Shown here piece after piece: positions 52,799 to 61,390 of a stretch of DNA of 64,000 nt (the first letter of the stretch is position 1; each line of letters begins with the position of its first letter). Origin of the DNA: Sva-25 sp037385685. GTDB taxonomy: Bacteria > Pseudomonadota > Gammaproteobacteria > Chromatiales > Chromatiaceae. The stretch lies in the NCBI GenBank assembly GCA_037385685.1, contig JARRMW010000004.1:155572-219571 (forward strand), given 5' to 3'. A program made the translations under genes and the position numbers. The notes under the pieces are model-generated. The model saw only the letters and a list, made by a program, of their open reading frames with translations. It did no database searches and was not told the origin of the DNA.

Positions 52799-53527
52799 AT
52801 GACAGCCTCATCCCTAGCGCCTGAATTCAGCCTGATCATGGAAAGGTTCCTTTCACTCTCCGAAGTTGTCGCAGAAAACTGGGAGGAAGAAAAGGCCGAC
52901 ACCTCTCCGGAACTTCTGATGCGTGCAGCTGAACAGTTGCACGACATGATGGCCCACCTCAGCGAGGATGATCGTACGATGCAAGAGGATATCGACATCG
53001 ATCAATGTTGTGACTACGGGCTGCATCTCTTCGATGAACAATCCGATCTTGCGAAACACTGCGGCCTCGATGATGTCGCTGAACAGATCGAGGATCTCTG
53101 CTTTCCCTTTTGTCTCTGGGCAACACGGCATCATGCGACTATCAGCCACCTGCAACCCGTGGTGAATGCCCTTGCCCGCAAGGCAAATGCGTTGCGTGAC
53201 CCCGGAGCGCTTTCATCCCTTTTTACCCAGGTCAACGAAATCATGGACGGAATTGATGAAAAGATCCGCCAGGATATCGACAGCAATGACCCGATGCGCC
53301 CCTGGCGTGTACTTTTGCTCAACCGGGCAATTATTGCCACGCGGAGTTTTCAGCCTGTACTGATCGATACTGCCTACCTGGACATCGTCAATTATCTTCC
53401 GCATGAGGCCTCCGTTTTCTTTGAAAATGCGATGGAGCAAATGGATCAGGTCGGTTACCCACACCACATCAAAGAGATTGTGGAAACCTGGTTGCAACGC
53501 TATGGATCCAAACCTACCCTGCACTGA
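52799..53527 (+). CDS. Conserved-looking hypothetical protein
   Basis: This 242-residue acidic, mostly helical soluble protein has no signal or membrane span. It is marked by DIDQCCDYGLHLFDEQ near 66, CFPFCLWATRHHA near 101 and WRVLLLNRAIIATRS near 170. Three Cys pairs and several His residues could bind metal, but no known motif is clear. It is followed at 8 bases by yciB and probably leads that operon. I do not recognise the family. Confidence 0.75.
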   Translation: MTASSLAPEFSLIMERFLSLSEVVAENWEEEKADTSPELLMRAAEQLHDMMAHLSEDDRTMQEDIDIDQCCDYGLHLFDEQSDLAKHCGLDDVAEQIEDLCFPFCLWATRHHATISHLQPVVNALARKANALRDPGALSSLFTQVNEIMDGIDEKIRQDIDSNDPMRPWRVLLLNRAIIATRSFQPVLIDTAYLDIVNYLPHEASVFFENAMEQMDQVGYPHHIKEIVETWLQRYGSKPTLH

Positions 53528-53535
53528 CGGCACTC

Positions 53536-54072
53536 ATGAAACTGCTCTTTGATCTTTTCCCCGTTGCCCTGTTTGTCATTGCCTATTTCCTGTCGGACAT
53601 CTTCGTCGCAACCGGTATCCTGATACTGGCGACCCTGATCCAGGTCGTGTGGCTTAAAATCCGGGACGGCGCCGTTCCAAGGATTCACCTGGTTACACTC
53701 GGTTTGCTGCTGTTTTTCGGAGGCTTGACAATCGTTTTGCAGGATCCGCTCTTCATCAAGTGGAAACCAACCATCGTCAACTGGCTTTTTGCGGCAGGCT
53801 TCCTTGTAGTCCCGCTTTTCGGTGGAAAGACACTGCCTGAAAGAATGATGGGCAGCAACATCGCACTCGGGTCCCAGCAATGGAAAAGGCTCAATCTTGC
53901 ATGGGTACTCTTTTTTATTCTTCTTGGCATCCTGAATCTAGCGGTCGCCTTCAACTTCAGCGAAGCCATATGGGTCAATTTCAAACTCTTCGGCCTGATG
54001 GGATTGACTGTTCTCTTCGCGCTCGGCCAGGGCTTTTATATTGTCCGTCACACTCAGGATCCCGTCGACTGA
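53536..54072 (+). CDS. yciB: Septation protein A / YciB
   Basis: This 178-residue inner-membrane protein has five hydrophobic spans. It shows the family marks KLLFDLFPVALFVIAYF at the start, WKPTIVNWLFAAGFL near 76, GGKTLPERMMG near 97 and WVNFKLFGLMGLTVLF near 145. In enterobacteria it affects envelope upkeep and division. It is followed by yciI as in E. coli. Confidence 0.95.
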   Translation: MKLLFDLFPVALFVIAYFLSDIFVATGILILATLIQVVWLKIRDGAVPRIHLVTLGLLLFFGGLTIVLQDPLFIKWKPTIVNWLFAAGFLVVPLFGGKTLPERMMGSNIALGSQQWKRLNLAWVLFFILLGILNLAVAFNFSEAIWVNFKLFGLMGLTVLFALGQGFYIVRHTQDPVD

Positions 54073-54091
54073 ACCGGAAGGAATTAGCACG

Positions 54092-54388
54092 ATGTACTAC
54101 ACAATTATCGCGGAGGATGCTCCGCAATCACTCGAACAACGTCTGGCTGCACGTCCGGATCATCTCAAACGCCTCGAGGCACTACGAGATGATGGCCGCC
54201 TGCTGACTGCAGGCCCCAACCCGTCCATTGACAGTGAGGATCCTGGCGATGCGGGTTTCACGGGCAGCCTGATCATCGCCGAGTTTGCATCCCTCGAGGA
54301 AGCAATTAACTGGGCCGATGACGATCCCTATCGACATGCGGGCGTCTATGCCAGTGTGACTGTCAAACCCTACAAGAAGGTATTCTGA
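54092..54388 (+). CDS. yciI: YciI-family protein
   Basis: I start at ATG 54092 (MYYTIIAEDAPQSLEQRLA, 98 residues), which follows GGAAGGAATTAGCACG. The fold marks are RPDHLKRLEALRDDGRLLTAGP, with the His-Asp pair, and SLEEAINWADDDPYRHAGVY. YciI enzymes are small cytosolic hydrolase-like proteins whose substrate is unclear. It lies between yciB and the parvulin gene, overlapping the latter (TGATG). Confidence 0.93.
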   Translation: MYYTIIAEDAPQSLEQRLAARPDHLKRLEALRDDGRLLTAGPNPSIDSEDPGDAGFTGSLIIAEFASLEEAINWADDDPYRHAGVYASVTVKPYKKVF

Positions 54389-55248
54389 TGAAAAAACTGA
54401 TGACACTCCTGCTTCTCCTGCTGTCCATCGGGACCCAGGCAGACGAGCAGCAAAAAGATGAACTCAACAAGGTCATCATGACTGTCAACGACGAGCCGGT
54501 CACCATCTCTGACATGGTCGCCTATGCGAGCCTCAGGAGTGACATGCCACTCTCTGAGGATCCGGTGGCGGCCCAGAACCAGATTCTCAACGAAATGCTC
54601 ACAACTATCATGCTGAGCCAGGAAGCTGGCAAGCAAGGACTTGCAGATGACATGCAAACCGCACGTAATCTGAAACTCACGCGCATGATTGTCCTGAGGG
54701 ATGCGCTCATCGAGCGCATGATGAACAGCCAGACTGTCACAGAGGCAGAGATCAGGAAGGCCTATAACGAGAACTACTCGACCGAGCCGGAGGTCCGCTA
54801 CCTGGTCAGGCATATTCTCGTCGAGGATGCTGCAAAAGCAGAAGAGATCATCAAACAGCTCGACAATGGGGCAGTTTTCGAGGAACTGGCGAAAGAGCTC
54901 TCGACCGGGCCGACTGGCCCCGAGGGCGGATCGCTGGGCTGGATCTCACCGGAGATTGTCGTGCAGCCTTTCGCTGAAGCGATACAGAAACTCGAAAAAG
55001 AACAATACACAGAGAAACCCGTTCAGACACAATTCGGCTGGCATGTCATCCTCCTGGAAGATGTACAGGAGGTCGAGAGCGTGGAACCGCCAGCTTTCGA
55101 GACAGTGCGGGCCGTGCTTGAACAACAACTCAGGGCAACCAGGGTGCAATCCGAGATTCAGCGACTTCGTGACACGGTGAAAATCGAGACCCCAGATGAA
55201 TCGATAATACAAATCAACGATAAAGAAGAGACGGAAAAACAGGAGTAA
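54388..55248 (+). CDS. Periplasmic parvulin-type peptidyl-prolyl isomerase (PpiC/SurA-like)
   Basis: This 286-residue protein has a signal peptide (MKKLMTLLLLLLSIGTQA), a helical N-domain like SurA (NDEPVTISDMVAYA) and one parvulin domain. The domain runs about 130-225: VRYLVRHILVEDAAKAEEII, FEELAKELSTGPTGPEGGSLGWI, TQFGWHVILLEDV. It ends in a long acidic tail. It folds outer-membrane or periplasmic proteins. It is the last gene of the yciB-yciI unit. Confidence 0.92.
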   Translation: MKKLMTLLLLLLSIGTQADEQQKDELNKVIMTVNDEPVTISDMVAYASLRSDMPLSEDPVAAQNQILNEMLTTIMLSQEAGKQGLADDMQTARNLKLTRMIVLRDALIERMMNSQTVTEAEIRKAYNENYSTEPEVRYLVRHILVEDAAKAEEIIKQLDNGAVFEELAKELSTGPTGPEGGSLGWISPEIVVQPFAEAIQKLEKEQYTEKPVQTQFGWHVILLEDVQEVESVEPPAFETVRAVLEQQLRATRVQSEIQRLRDTVKIETPDESIIQINDKEETEKQE

Positions 55249-55434
55249 TCATCAACAAAACAGTTGGAATAATCCGGCTTTTTCTGTTTTTCGGGACTGT
55301 GCCTGTTCCTCCAGTACGGGAAAGCGACGCATTGGATAGTCACACCGTTGAAGCGGGTTCTCGAGCTATGCGCCAGGCTCTGAAAAAGATACGATCAAGG
55401 CCTTCATGTGAAAACTGACGACAGATAAAAATCA

Positions 55435-57114
55435 ATGGAAAAACTCATTCTGATCGTCCCCATGATTCCGGTTCTTTCAGCACTGTTGACGCAACTGTTC
55501 TCAGCTCGACTGGGGCATGAGTCTGCGCGCATCAGCATTACCGGAAGCCTGCTCACTTTTCTCCTGAGCCTGGCCACACTCTGGTTTGCACTCTCCAGAC
55601 CGGGTTCTCATGCCGTCAGTCTCCTTGAGACACCCGCTCTCCTTCTGCTTGATCCACTCAGCAGTCTCATGGCAACAGTCATTGCCGGCATCAGCCTGAT
55701 CGTCCACATCTATTCGCGACGGTACATGGCTGATGAAGCCGGTTATTGCCGGTTTTTTATTTTGCTTGACCTGATGACGACATCGCTTTTGGTAATGGTC
55801 GCCGCAGGTGATCTGGTGACCTTGCTAATCGCATGGCACCTCGTCGGCGTGCTGCTCTATTTTCTGCTTGGACACAACACACGAGACAAATCCGCCTGGC
55901 GCTATGCATTCTGGACCAAGATCACCTATCGTCTCGGGGATTTGCCACTGGTAATTGCAGCTGTACTTCTATACCAGGCATACGGCACCTGGTCGTTACC
56001 CCTCCTTTTCGAACAGATTGCTGCGCAACCGGAGGCACATCGGGTTCTGGGCCTGCGACTGCCGGATGTTGTTGCAGCGCTGATCGCCTTTTCCGCCTAT
56101 GCCCGCTCGGCCCAGTTCCTCGTGCATACCTGGTTGCCCTACACCATGTCCGGCCCGACACCTGTCTCGGCACTGATGCATGCCGGCATCGTGAATGCCG
56201 GCGGATTTATCATCAATCGATTTGCACCTGTGTTCGTACAAAGCTCGGATGTTCTTCACTGGGTCTTCATTGTTGGCCTCTTCACGGCTGTGATCGGTTC
56301 TGTCCTGATGCTGACGCAGAATGACATCAAGAAATCGCTCGGTTATTCCACCATGGGCCAGATGGGTTTCATGATCATGGAGTGCGGCATCGGCGCATTT
56401 TCGCTGGCGATCTATCACCTCATCGCCCATGGTCTTTTCAAGGGAACCATGTTTCTCGGAGCTGGCAGCGTGATCAACGGTGCACGTAAAAACGACGGTG
56501 TTCCGAAGGATGATCTCTACACATTCGTCGTCGAGCGAAAACCGGCGAGGCAACGCCTGCCCTGGTTGACGATGGCAGCCGTGACACTGGCCGTACCGGT
56601 TTTCATCCTTGTCTCTGCGCACTGGCTCATTTCACAGGACTATTTCCAGAAACAGAGTGCCGTCGTCTTGCTGTTTTTCGGCTGGATAACCGGCGCACAA
56701 CTCATTTTCTCGACCTACAAGATTGGGGCTCAGAATATGCGCCGCATGGTGATTCTTGCGATCATCTCCTTCGCGGTCGTGGTGCTTGGCTACACATTAA
56801 TCAGCCATGCCTTCGATCTTTTTCTGTATCCCGATCCGGTCTTTCGTGAACAACTCTATGCAGCTGCGGACATTCACATCATCTGGTTCGATGCCCTGAT
56901 CGTGCTGATCACCCTTATCATCATTTTTGGCTGGTTCATCACCTATCTCGCCGGCCGCGACGGTGGGCGCAAAAACCGCTATGCAAGCAGCCTCTGGCTG
57001 ATGTTTTATGCGCTCACATCGCGGGAATTCTATTTGCCGCATCTCTATACACTGATGACGCGTCGCCTGCTGCGATTCGCGGAACGTCTCAATGTCTGGC
57101 TCAGGTGGATCTGA
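55435..57114 (+). CDS. dabB: DabB-like membrane subunit (NuoL/NdhF family)
   Basis: This 559-residue proton-pathway type membrane protein has about 15 hydrophobic spans. It carries the NuoL core VHTWLPYTMSGPTPVSALMHAGIVNAGG near 222-250, NDIKKSLGYSTMGQMGFM near 300 and AIYHLIAHGLFKGTMFLGAGSV near 325. With DabA it forms an energy-driven inorganic-carbon accumulator in known systems. The residue equal to the key Glu of NuoL helix 5 reads AWHLVGVLLYFLLG, so it is His here, and the Lys before the helix-7 core is Arg (RSAQF). It opens a tightly coupled four-gene operon. Confidence 0.9.
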   Translation: MEKLILIVPMIPVLSALLTQLFSARLGHESARISITGSLLTFLLSLATLWFALSRPGSHAVSLLETPALLLLDPLSSLMATVIAGISLIVHIYSRRYMADEAGYCRFFILLDLMTTSLLVMVAAGDLVTLLIAWHLVGVLLYFLLGHNTRDKSAWRYAFWTKITYRLGDLPLVIAAVLLYQAYGTWSLPLLFEQIAAQPEAHRVLGLRLPDVVAALIAFSAYARSAQFLVHTWLPYTMSGPTPVSALMHAGIVNAGGFIINRFAPVFVQSSDVLHWVFIVGLFTAVIGSVLMLTQNDIKKSLGYSTMGQMGFMIMECGIGAFSLAIYHLIAHGLFKGTMFLGAGSVINGARKNDGVPKDDLYTFVVERKPARQRLPWLTMAAVTLAVPVFILVSAHWLISQDYFQKQSAVVLLFFGWITGAQLIFSTYKIGAQNMRRMVILAIISFAVVVLGYTLISHAFDLFLYPDPVFREQLYAAADIHIIWFDALIVLITLIIIFGWFITYLAGRDGGRKNRYASSLWLMFYALTSREFYLPHLYTLMTRRLLRFAERLNVWLRWI

Positions 57115-57115
57115 G

Positions 57116-57877
57116 ATGACAGAAGCGGTATTCCTTCTCCTGATCGGACTCTTTCTGCCCCTGTTTCCAGTGAGCATGGTGTTCAACTGGCTGCTCGGTA
57201 GAACAGGTAATCACTGGCTGCGCGTACTTCTCCTGTTGCTCTGGCCGCAGATCGGGCTTCTGCTGATGCGGAACCTGGAATTACAGGTTCCAGACTGGCT
57301 GCTGCCATTGACACTCGCATCCTCGGCACTCTATGCCTTCCGAGTGCTGGCCATTCGTGATGTCGGGCAGTGGTGCGGATTCCTTGCAACTTCTTCCTGG
57401 GCCATGCTCTGGATCCCTGTGCATGCGGATATCCCGATTCTTCACGTGCAGCTTTATGCACTCGGATTCAGTGTGCCACTGGCTCTGTTGACTTTTCTTG
57501 GTTCCGTACTCGAACAGCGGTTCGGCGCTGCCTGTACCGGTTTGTACGGGGGGCTGGCAGAATCGATACCCCGCTTTTCAACGATCCTCGTACTGGTCGT
57601 ACTGGCAGTCATCGCCACGCCGCTCTTTCCCTCATTCTTCATCATGACCGCCATGATCCTGCAGGCAATGTCCGTCATGCCCGCTGTTGCTGTCGGTATC
57701 GCTGGCGTCTGGCTGCTCTGGAGCTGGGCAGGCGCCTGGCTATTGCAGGGCCTGATCATCGGCATACCGGGCGAGGAGCGACCTGCGGATCTCCATGTGG
57801 GGACGGTCTGGGGATATGTTTCGATTCTGGCGCTGCTTGTCACTGCAGGAATAGTCGGTACGGGATTACTCGTATGA
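57116..57877 (+). CDS. Small NuoM-like membrane subunit of the carbon-uptake operon
   Basis: I start at ATG 57116 (MTEAVFLLLIGLFLPLFPVS, 253 residues). It has seven to eight hydrophobic spans. The stretch YGGLAESIPRFSTILVLVVLAVIATPLFPSFF near 150-180 is close to the C-terminal half of NuoM/NdhD (GGLAKxMPRF...ASLGLPG). It lacks the first ten helices and the loop with the key Lys of a full antiporter subunit. It is placed between dabB and dabA with 1-4 base spacing or overlap. It is probably a third structural subunit; I know of DAB pairs without it. The function is inferred from position. Confidence 0.75.
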   Translation: MTEAVFLLLIGLFLPLFPVSMVFNWLLGRTGNHWLRVLLLLLWPQIGLLLMRNLELQVPDWLLPLTLASSALYAFRVLAIRDVGQWCGFLATSSWAMLWIPVHADIPILHVQLYALGFSVPLALLTFLGSVLEQRFGAACTGLYGGLAESIPRFSTILVLVVLAVIATPLFPSFFIMTAMILQAMSVMPAVAVGIAGVWLLWSWAGAWLLQGLIIGIPGEERPADLHVGTVWGYVSILALLVTAGIVGTGLLV

Positions 57878-60800
57878 CACTTGAACTCGGAAAAAAACTG
57901 AGCATCCGCTCGATGGTCTATGTCGCTGGCGAACCCATCCCGTTTTTCTGGCCCATGCGTTCCTTTATTCACCATAACCCGTTGCATGGCCTGGAAGGAC
58001 TGTTCTTTCACGACGCGATCAGAGCCGGCACGAAACTCTTTCACGGCAGGGGGTTTCTCCCGCGCAGTGACTACAAGCGCTACCTCGACGAAGGCAAGGT
58101 GGACAGTGAAAAGCTGGAGTCCAGACTCAGGAGTTTTGCAGAAAAGCAGATCGCTCTCCCCGGCATTGATCTCACACGCTGGCTGATGACGCTCCTCAAC
58201 GAAATCGATCAGCCGGCAGCGATCGACCGGTCGCTTGCCGATGCCGTCGATGTCCACGCAGCCCTTCACGATGCGCAGTCTCACAGGGAGCGTCTTGTTG
58301 ACGAGGATGCACTTGCAACCAGACTCCGCGAAGATCTTCTGGGCGATCGCCCGGTCTATGAGGCCGTCGATCTTCTCTATGGTACGGAGATCGGCTCGGA
58401 TCTTGACGAACTCGTCATCAAGACCTGTCTCGATTTCTTCGACGAGGGCCAATCCGTCTGGTCGATGCCGGGCCGCGAACAGGGTTTTTTCACCGCATGG
58501 CGTGATCTGGCTGCGCACCATGATCGCCTGCTTCTCGATGGACTGCCAGTCGGAGAGATTCTGACTGAGAATACCTCGCCAGAAGAGGTCATCGCAGCCG
58601 TCATGAACAGTCTCAACATCCCCCATTCCGAATGGGTGGCATGCTTTTCCCGCGAAATCGCACAACTGCATGGCTGGGCCGGGTTTATACGGTGGCGTGC
58701 CAATGCGAAACGTTACCACTGGACCGGACGTTTTCCAGCTGACCTCGTCGATTTTCTGGCAATTCGTCTGACACTGGCACAGGCGCTACTGAACGCACGC
58801 AGGCACAAGGGGTTACCCGGCACGCGCATCGCAATCGAGGAAGCCATTGACAGGCGAACAAGGGAGACCTGGTTGCGCTATGAACTTTATAGTGCCAGGA
58901 TCCTTCCGGCCTGGTTTCGCCCCGTCGAACAGGCACTCATGCATGCCCGGGCAGGTCTCGTCGATGACGTCTTTGCCGAGTACAGTCTTGCGAAACGCAG
59001 CCATGAAGCCGCAACGCAGGCCAGGCGCCTTCGCGAGCTTGCATCTGCCTGCGGTGATGAAGAGGCCCTGCTCGCCCTCTCCGTTGACCAGCTGGACGAT
59101 CTGCTAGGTATCCTCCGGGAACTGGAGCGCGACGAGGGAATGGTCTGGCTTGAGGCCATGGAAACGCATGCCATGGGACACTTGCTGAAGCATATCAATC
59201 TCGCGCCGTCTGAAGAAGGCGGAAAGCGTCCGTTTGCGCAGGCACTCTTTTGCATCGATACCCGCTCCGAGCGAATTCGTCGCCACCTCGAAGGGGCAGG
59301 AAATTACGAAACATTCGGCATTGCCGGATTCTTCGGGGTACCAATTAGCTTTATGCAACTCGGCAAGGGCAGCGAGACCCATCTCTGCCCGGTCCTCCTC
59401 AAGCCAAAGAACCTCGTACTGGAAATAGCCACTGCACCTGCCACTGATATCGCGGCAGTCTCAGTCATGGAAAAGCTGTTTCATGAACTGAAAGAATCGG
59501 TGCTGACACCTTATGTGACTGTCGAGGCAATCGGAATGCTGTTTGGTCTCGACATGATCGGCAAGACAATCATACCGCAGGGTTATGCGCGCTGGCGTCA
59601 GCGTCTTTACAGGGATAAACCCGCCTCCCACCTGTTACTCGACAAGCTCGACCGCGAACAGGCTGATTCCATCGTACGTGCTGTTCAGAGAGCCGTCGTT
59701 GGCAAGGCCGTCGAACAGGAGATCAGGCTCAAGCCCGAGGAGATTACAGATGACATGGTTCGTGAGCTTCGCGAGGCTGCACTGGGTCATGCCGGATCGG
59801 CTCCGGCCTTGCGAGAGGCCACTTCACTGACGGATGAGCAGGAACGTGAGTTCATCCAGCGCGTGCGTAATGTTTATCGCATCGATCCGGCATTCGCTCG
59901 ACTCCAGATGGAGCAGCTTGGACGTATCGGTTTCAGCCTCGACGAACAGACCAATTACGTCACCCAGGCCCTGAGTTCAATTGGCCTCAAGAAAGAGATG
60001 TCGCGATTTGTCCTTCTAGTCGGTCATGGCAGCACGTCGGAGAACAATCCCTACGAGTCTGCTCTGGACTGTGGCGCCTGTGGTGGCAACCATGGGCTTG
60101 TCAATGCGAAGGCGCTGGCTCATATGGCCAACAAGCCTCAAGTGCGCAACCGGCTGCGTTACCAGGGAATCACCATACCTGAAGATACATGGTTCATTCC
60201 TGCCATGCATGACACCGTCAGCGATGAGATCAGACTCTACGAACTTGAGAGGATCCCCTCTTCCCATGTGATTTATCTCGACCGTCTGCGCAGTGGCCTC
60301 ACAGCTGCATCGCGGCTCTGTGCACAGGAGCGATTGCCGGAGTTGCAACTCAAGCCGATGCCAGTCGATCCAGGCACAGCCAATCGCGATGCACACCGTA
60401 ATGCCGTGGACTGGTCACAAGCAAGACCTGAATGGGGACTGTCAGGGAACGCCTATTTCATTATCGGCCGGCGCAATCTGACACGTGATTTCCCACTGAA
60501 AGGACGCGCATTTCTTCACTCTTATGATTACCGGGTGGATCCAAGGCGCAGATTGCTTGAAAGCATCCTGACCGGGCCGCTGGTAGTCGGCCAGTGGATC
60601 AACATGGAGCACTACTTCTCCACTGTCGATAACGAACGTTTTGGCAGCGGCAGCAAGGTTTATCACAATGTGGCCGGGCGTTTCGGCGTCATGACCGGAA
60701 ACCTCAGCGATTTGCGTACCGGCTTGCCTTCGCAGACGGTTCTCAAGCAGGGCCACCCCTGGCACCAGCCGATACGGCTGGTAACGGTCATCGAGGCACC

Positions 60801-60990
60801 ATTCGATCACGCCTGGCGTTCGATCGAAGAGGTCGTTACGATCAAGCACCTTGTCCGCAATGGATGGATCAGGTTAATGATCATCGATCCTGAAAAAAGG
60901 GTCGTATCAATCTTTGACAATGATGAATGGGACAGCCAGCCACTGTCTGCCTACCAGAACACAACAGAGAGAGAGCCCATCGAAACATGA
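57874..60990 (+). CDS. dabA: DabA-like inorganic-carbon uptake protein (DUF2309)
   Basis: I start at ATG 57874 (MTLELGKKLSIRSMVYVAG, 1038 residues), overlapping the previous gene by ATGA; the frame is open for some 500 bases more but that lies in the neighbour. FWPMRSFIHHNPLHGLEGLFFHDAI is the family opening. The carbonic-anhydrase-like zinc ligands are visible: Cys460 and Asp462 in FCIDTRSER, His718 in VGHGS, Cys733 in ALDCGACGG, with Cys-Asp pair and 15-residue His-Cys spacing as in known DabA. The protein is soluble or peripheral on the inside of the membrane and hydrates CO2 in a vectorial way with DabB. Length is at the upper end of the family. Confidence 0.94.
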   Translation: MTLELGKKLSIRSMVYVAGEPIPFFWPMRSFIHHNPLHGLEGLFFHDAIRAGTKLFHGRGFLPRSDYKRYLDEGKVDSEKLESRLRSFAEKQIALPGIDLTRWLMTLLNEIDQPAAIDRSLADAVDVHAALHDAQSHRERLVDEDALATRLREDLLGDRPVYEAVDLLYGTEIGSDLDELVIKTCLDFFDEGQSVWSMPGREQGFFTAWRDLAAHHDRLLLDGLPVGEILTENTSPEEVIAAVMNSLNIPHSEWVACFSREIAQLHGWAGFIRWRANAKRYHWTGRFPADLVDFLAIRLTLAQALLNARRHKGLPGTRIAIEEAIDRRTRETWLRYELYSARILPAWFRPVEQALMHARAGLVDDVFAEYSLAKRSHEAATQARRLRELASACGDEEALLALSVDQLDDLLGILRELERDEGMVWLEAMETHAMGHLLKHINLAPSEEGGKRPFAQALFCIDTRSERIRRHLEGAGNYETFGIAGFFGVPISFMQLGKGSETHLCPVLLKPKNLVLEIATAPATDIAAVSVMEKLFHELKESVLTPYVTVEAIGMLFGLDMIGKTIIPQGYARWRQRLYRDKPASHLLLDKLDREQADSIVRAVQRAVVGKAVEQEIRLKPEEITDDMVRELREAALGHAGSAPALREATSLTDEQEREFIQRVRNVYRIDPAFARLQMEQLGRIGFSLDEQTNYVTQALSSIGLKKEMSRFVLLVGHGSTSENNPYESALDCGACGGNHGLVNAKALAHMANKPQVRNRLRYQGITIPEDTWFIPAMHDTVSDEIRLYELERIPSSHVIYLDRLRSGLTAASRLCAQERLPELQLKPMPVDPGTANRDAHRNAVDWSQARPEWGLSGNAYFIIGRRNLTRDFPLKGRAFLHSYDYRVDPRRRLLESILTGPLVVGQWINMEHYFSTVDNERFGSGSKVYHNVAGRFGVMTGNLSDLRTGLPSQTVLKQGHPWHQPIRLVTVIEAPFDHAWRSIEEVVTIKHLVRNGWIRLMIIDPEKRVVSIFDNDEWDSQPLSAYQNTTEREPIET

Positions 60991-61313
60991 AAGACCTGAA
61001 TCTCAGTACGCTGAAGAAACTCGAGATCATCCTGAGTGGCGAACACCAGAATCTGGCCACCGATGTTCTGGACCGCGCAGGCGTCAAGGGTTACACGATC
61101 ATCAACAATCTGTCAGGAAAGGGCAGCCACGGTTTTCATGAAGGTCACCTGATGTTCAACGAGGACGATGTACTCATCATGATCATCGCCGCCGTGCCCG
61201 AAAGCCTGGTCAAGCCGATACTGGAGGGGCTGGCTCCTTTCTACAACAAGCACTCCGGCGTGGTTTTCATATCCGACATCCAGGTCACCCGGCTGGTGAA
61301 ATTCAGTCACTAA
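60987..61313 (+). CDS. PII-like regulator of the carbon-uptake operon
   Basis: I start at ATG 60987 (MKDLNLSTLKKLEIILSGE, 108 residues), overlapping dabA by ATGA. The ferredoxin-like fold of PII is recognisable: RAGVKGYTIINNLSGKG near 30, LIMIIAAVPESLVKPILEGL near 65, FYNKHSGVVFISDIQVTRL near the end. The T-loop is very short and lacks the uridylylated Tyr of GlnB. Similar PII-like proteins occur with carbon-uptake and carboxysome genes and sense adenine nucleotides or bicarbonate. It most likely gates the DabAB complex. Confidence 0.88.
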   Translation: MKDLNLSTLKKLEIILSGEHQNLATDVLDRAGVKGYTIINNLSGKGSHGFHEGHLMFNEDDVLIMIIAAVPESLVKPILEGLAPFYNKHSGVVFISDIQVTRLVKFSH

Positions 61314-61390
61314 TCCTGTCAGCTCGTCGGGATTCCGGTATGCATCCGGAAAATCCTTGATGCGACCGGAACCAACAGTATCAATGTCTG

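Noticed and set aside
57370..57873. 5' extension of the dabA frame
   Set aside because: It overlaps the NuoM-like gene in another frame; dabA homologues begin near MTLELGKKL at 57874 and the ATGA overlap supports that start.
61320..61390. Terminator after the PII-like gene
   Set aside because: A bulged stem GGATTCCGG/CCGGAAAATCC is present, but no T-tract follows on either strand.
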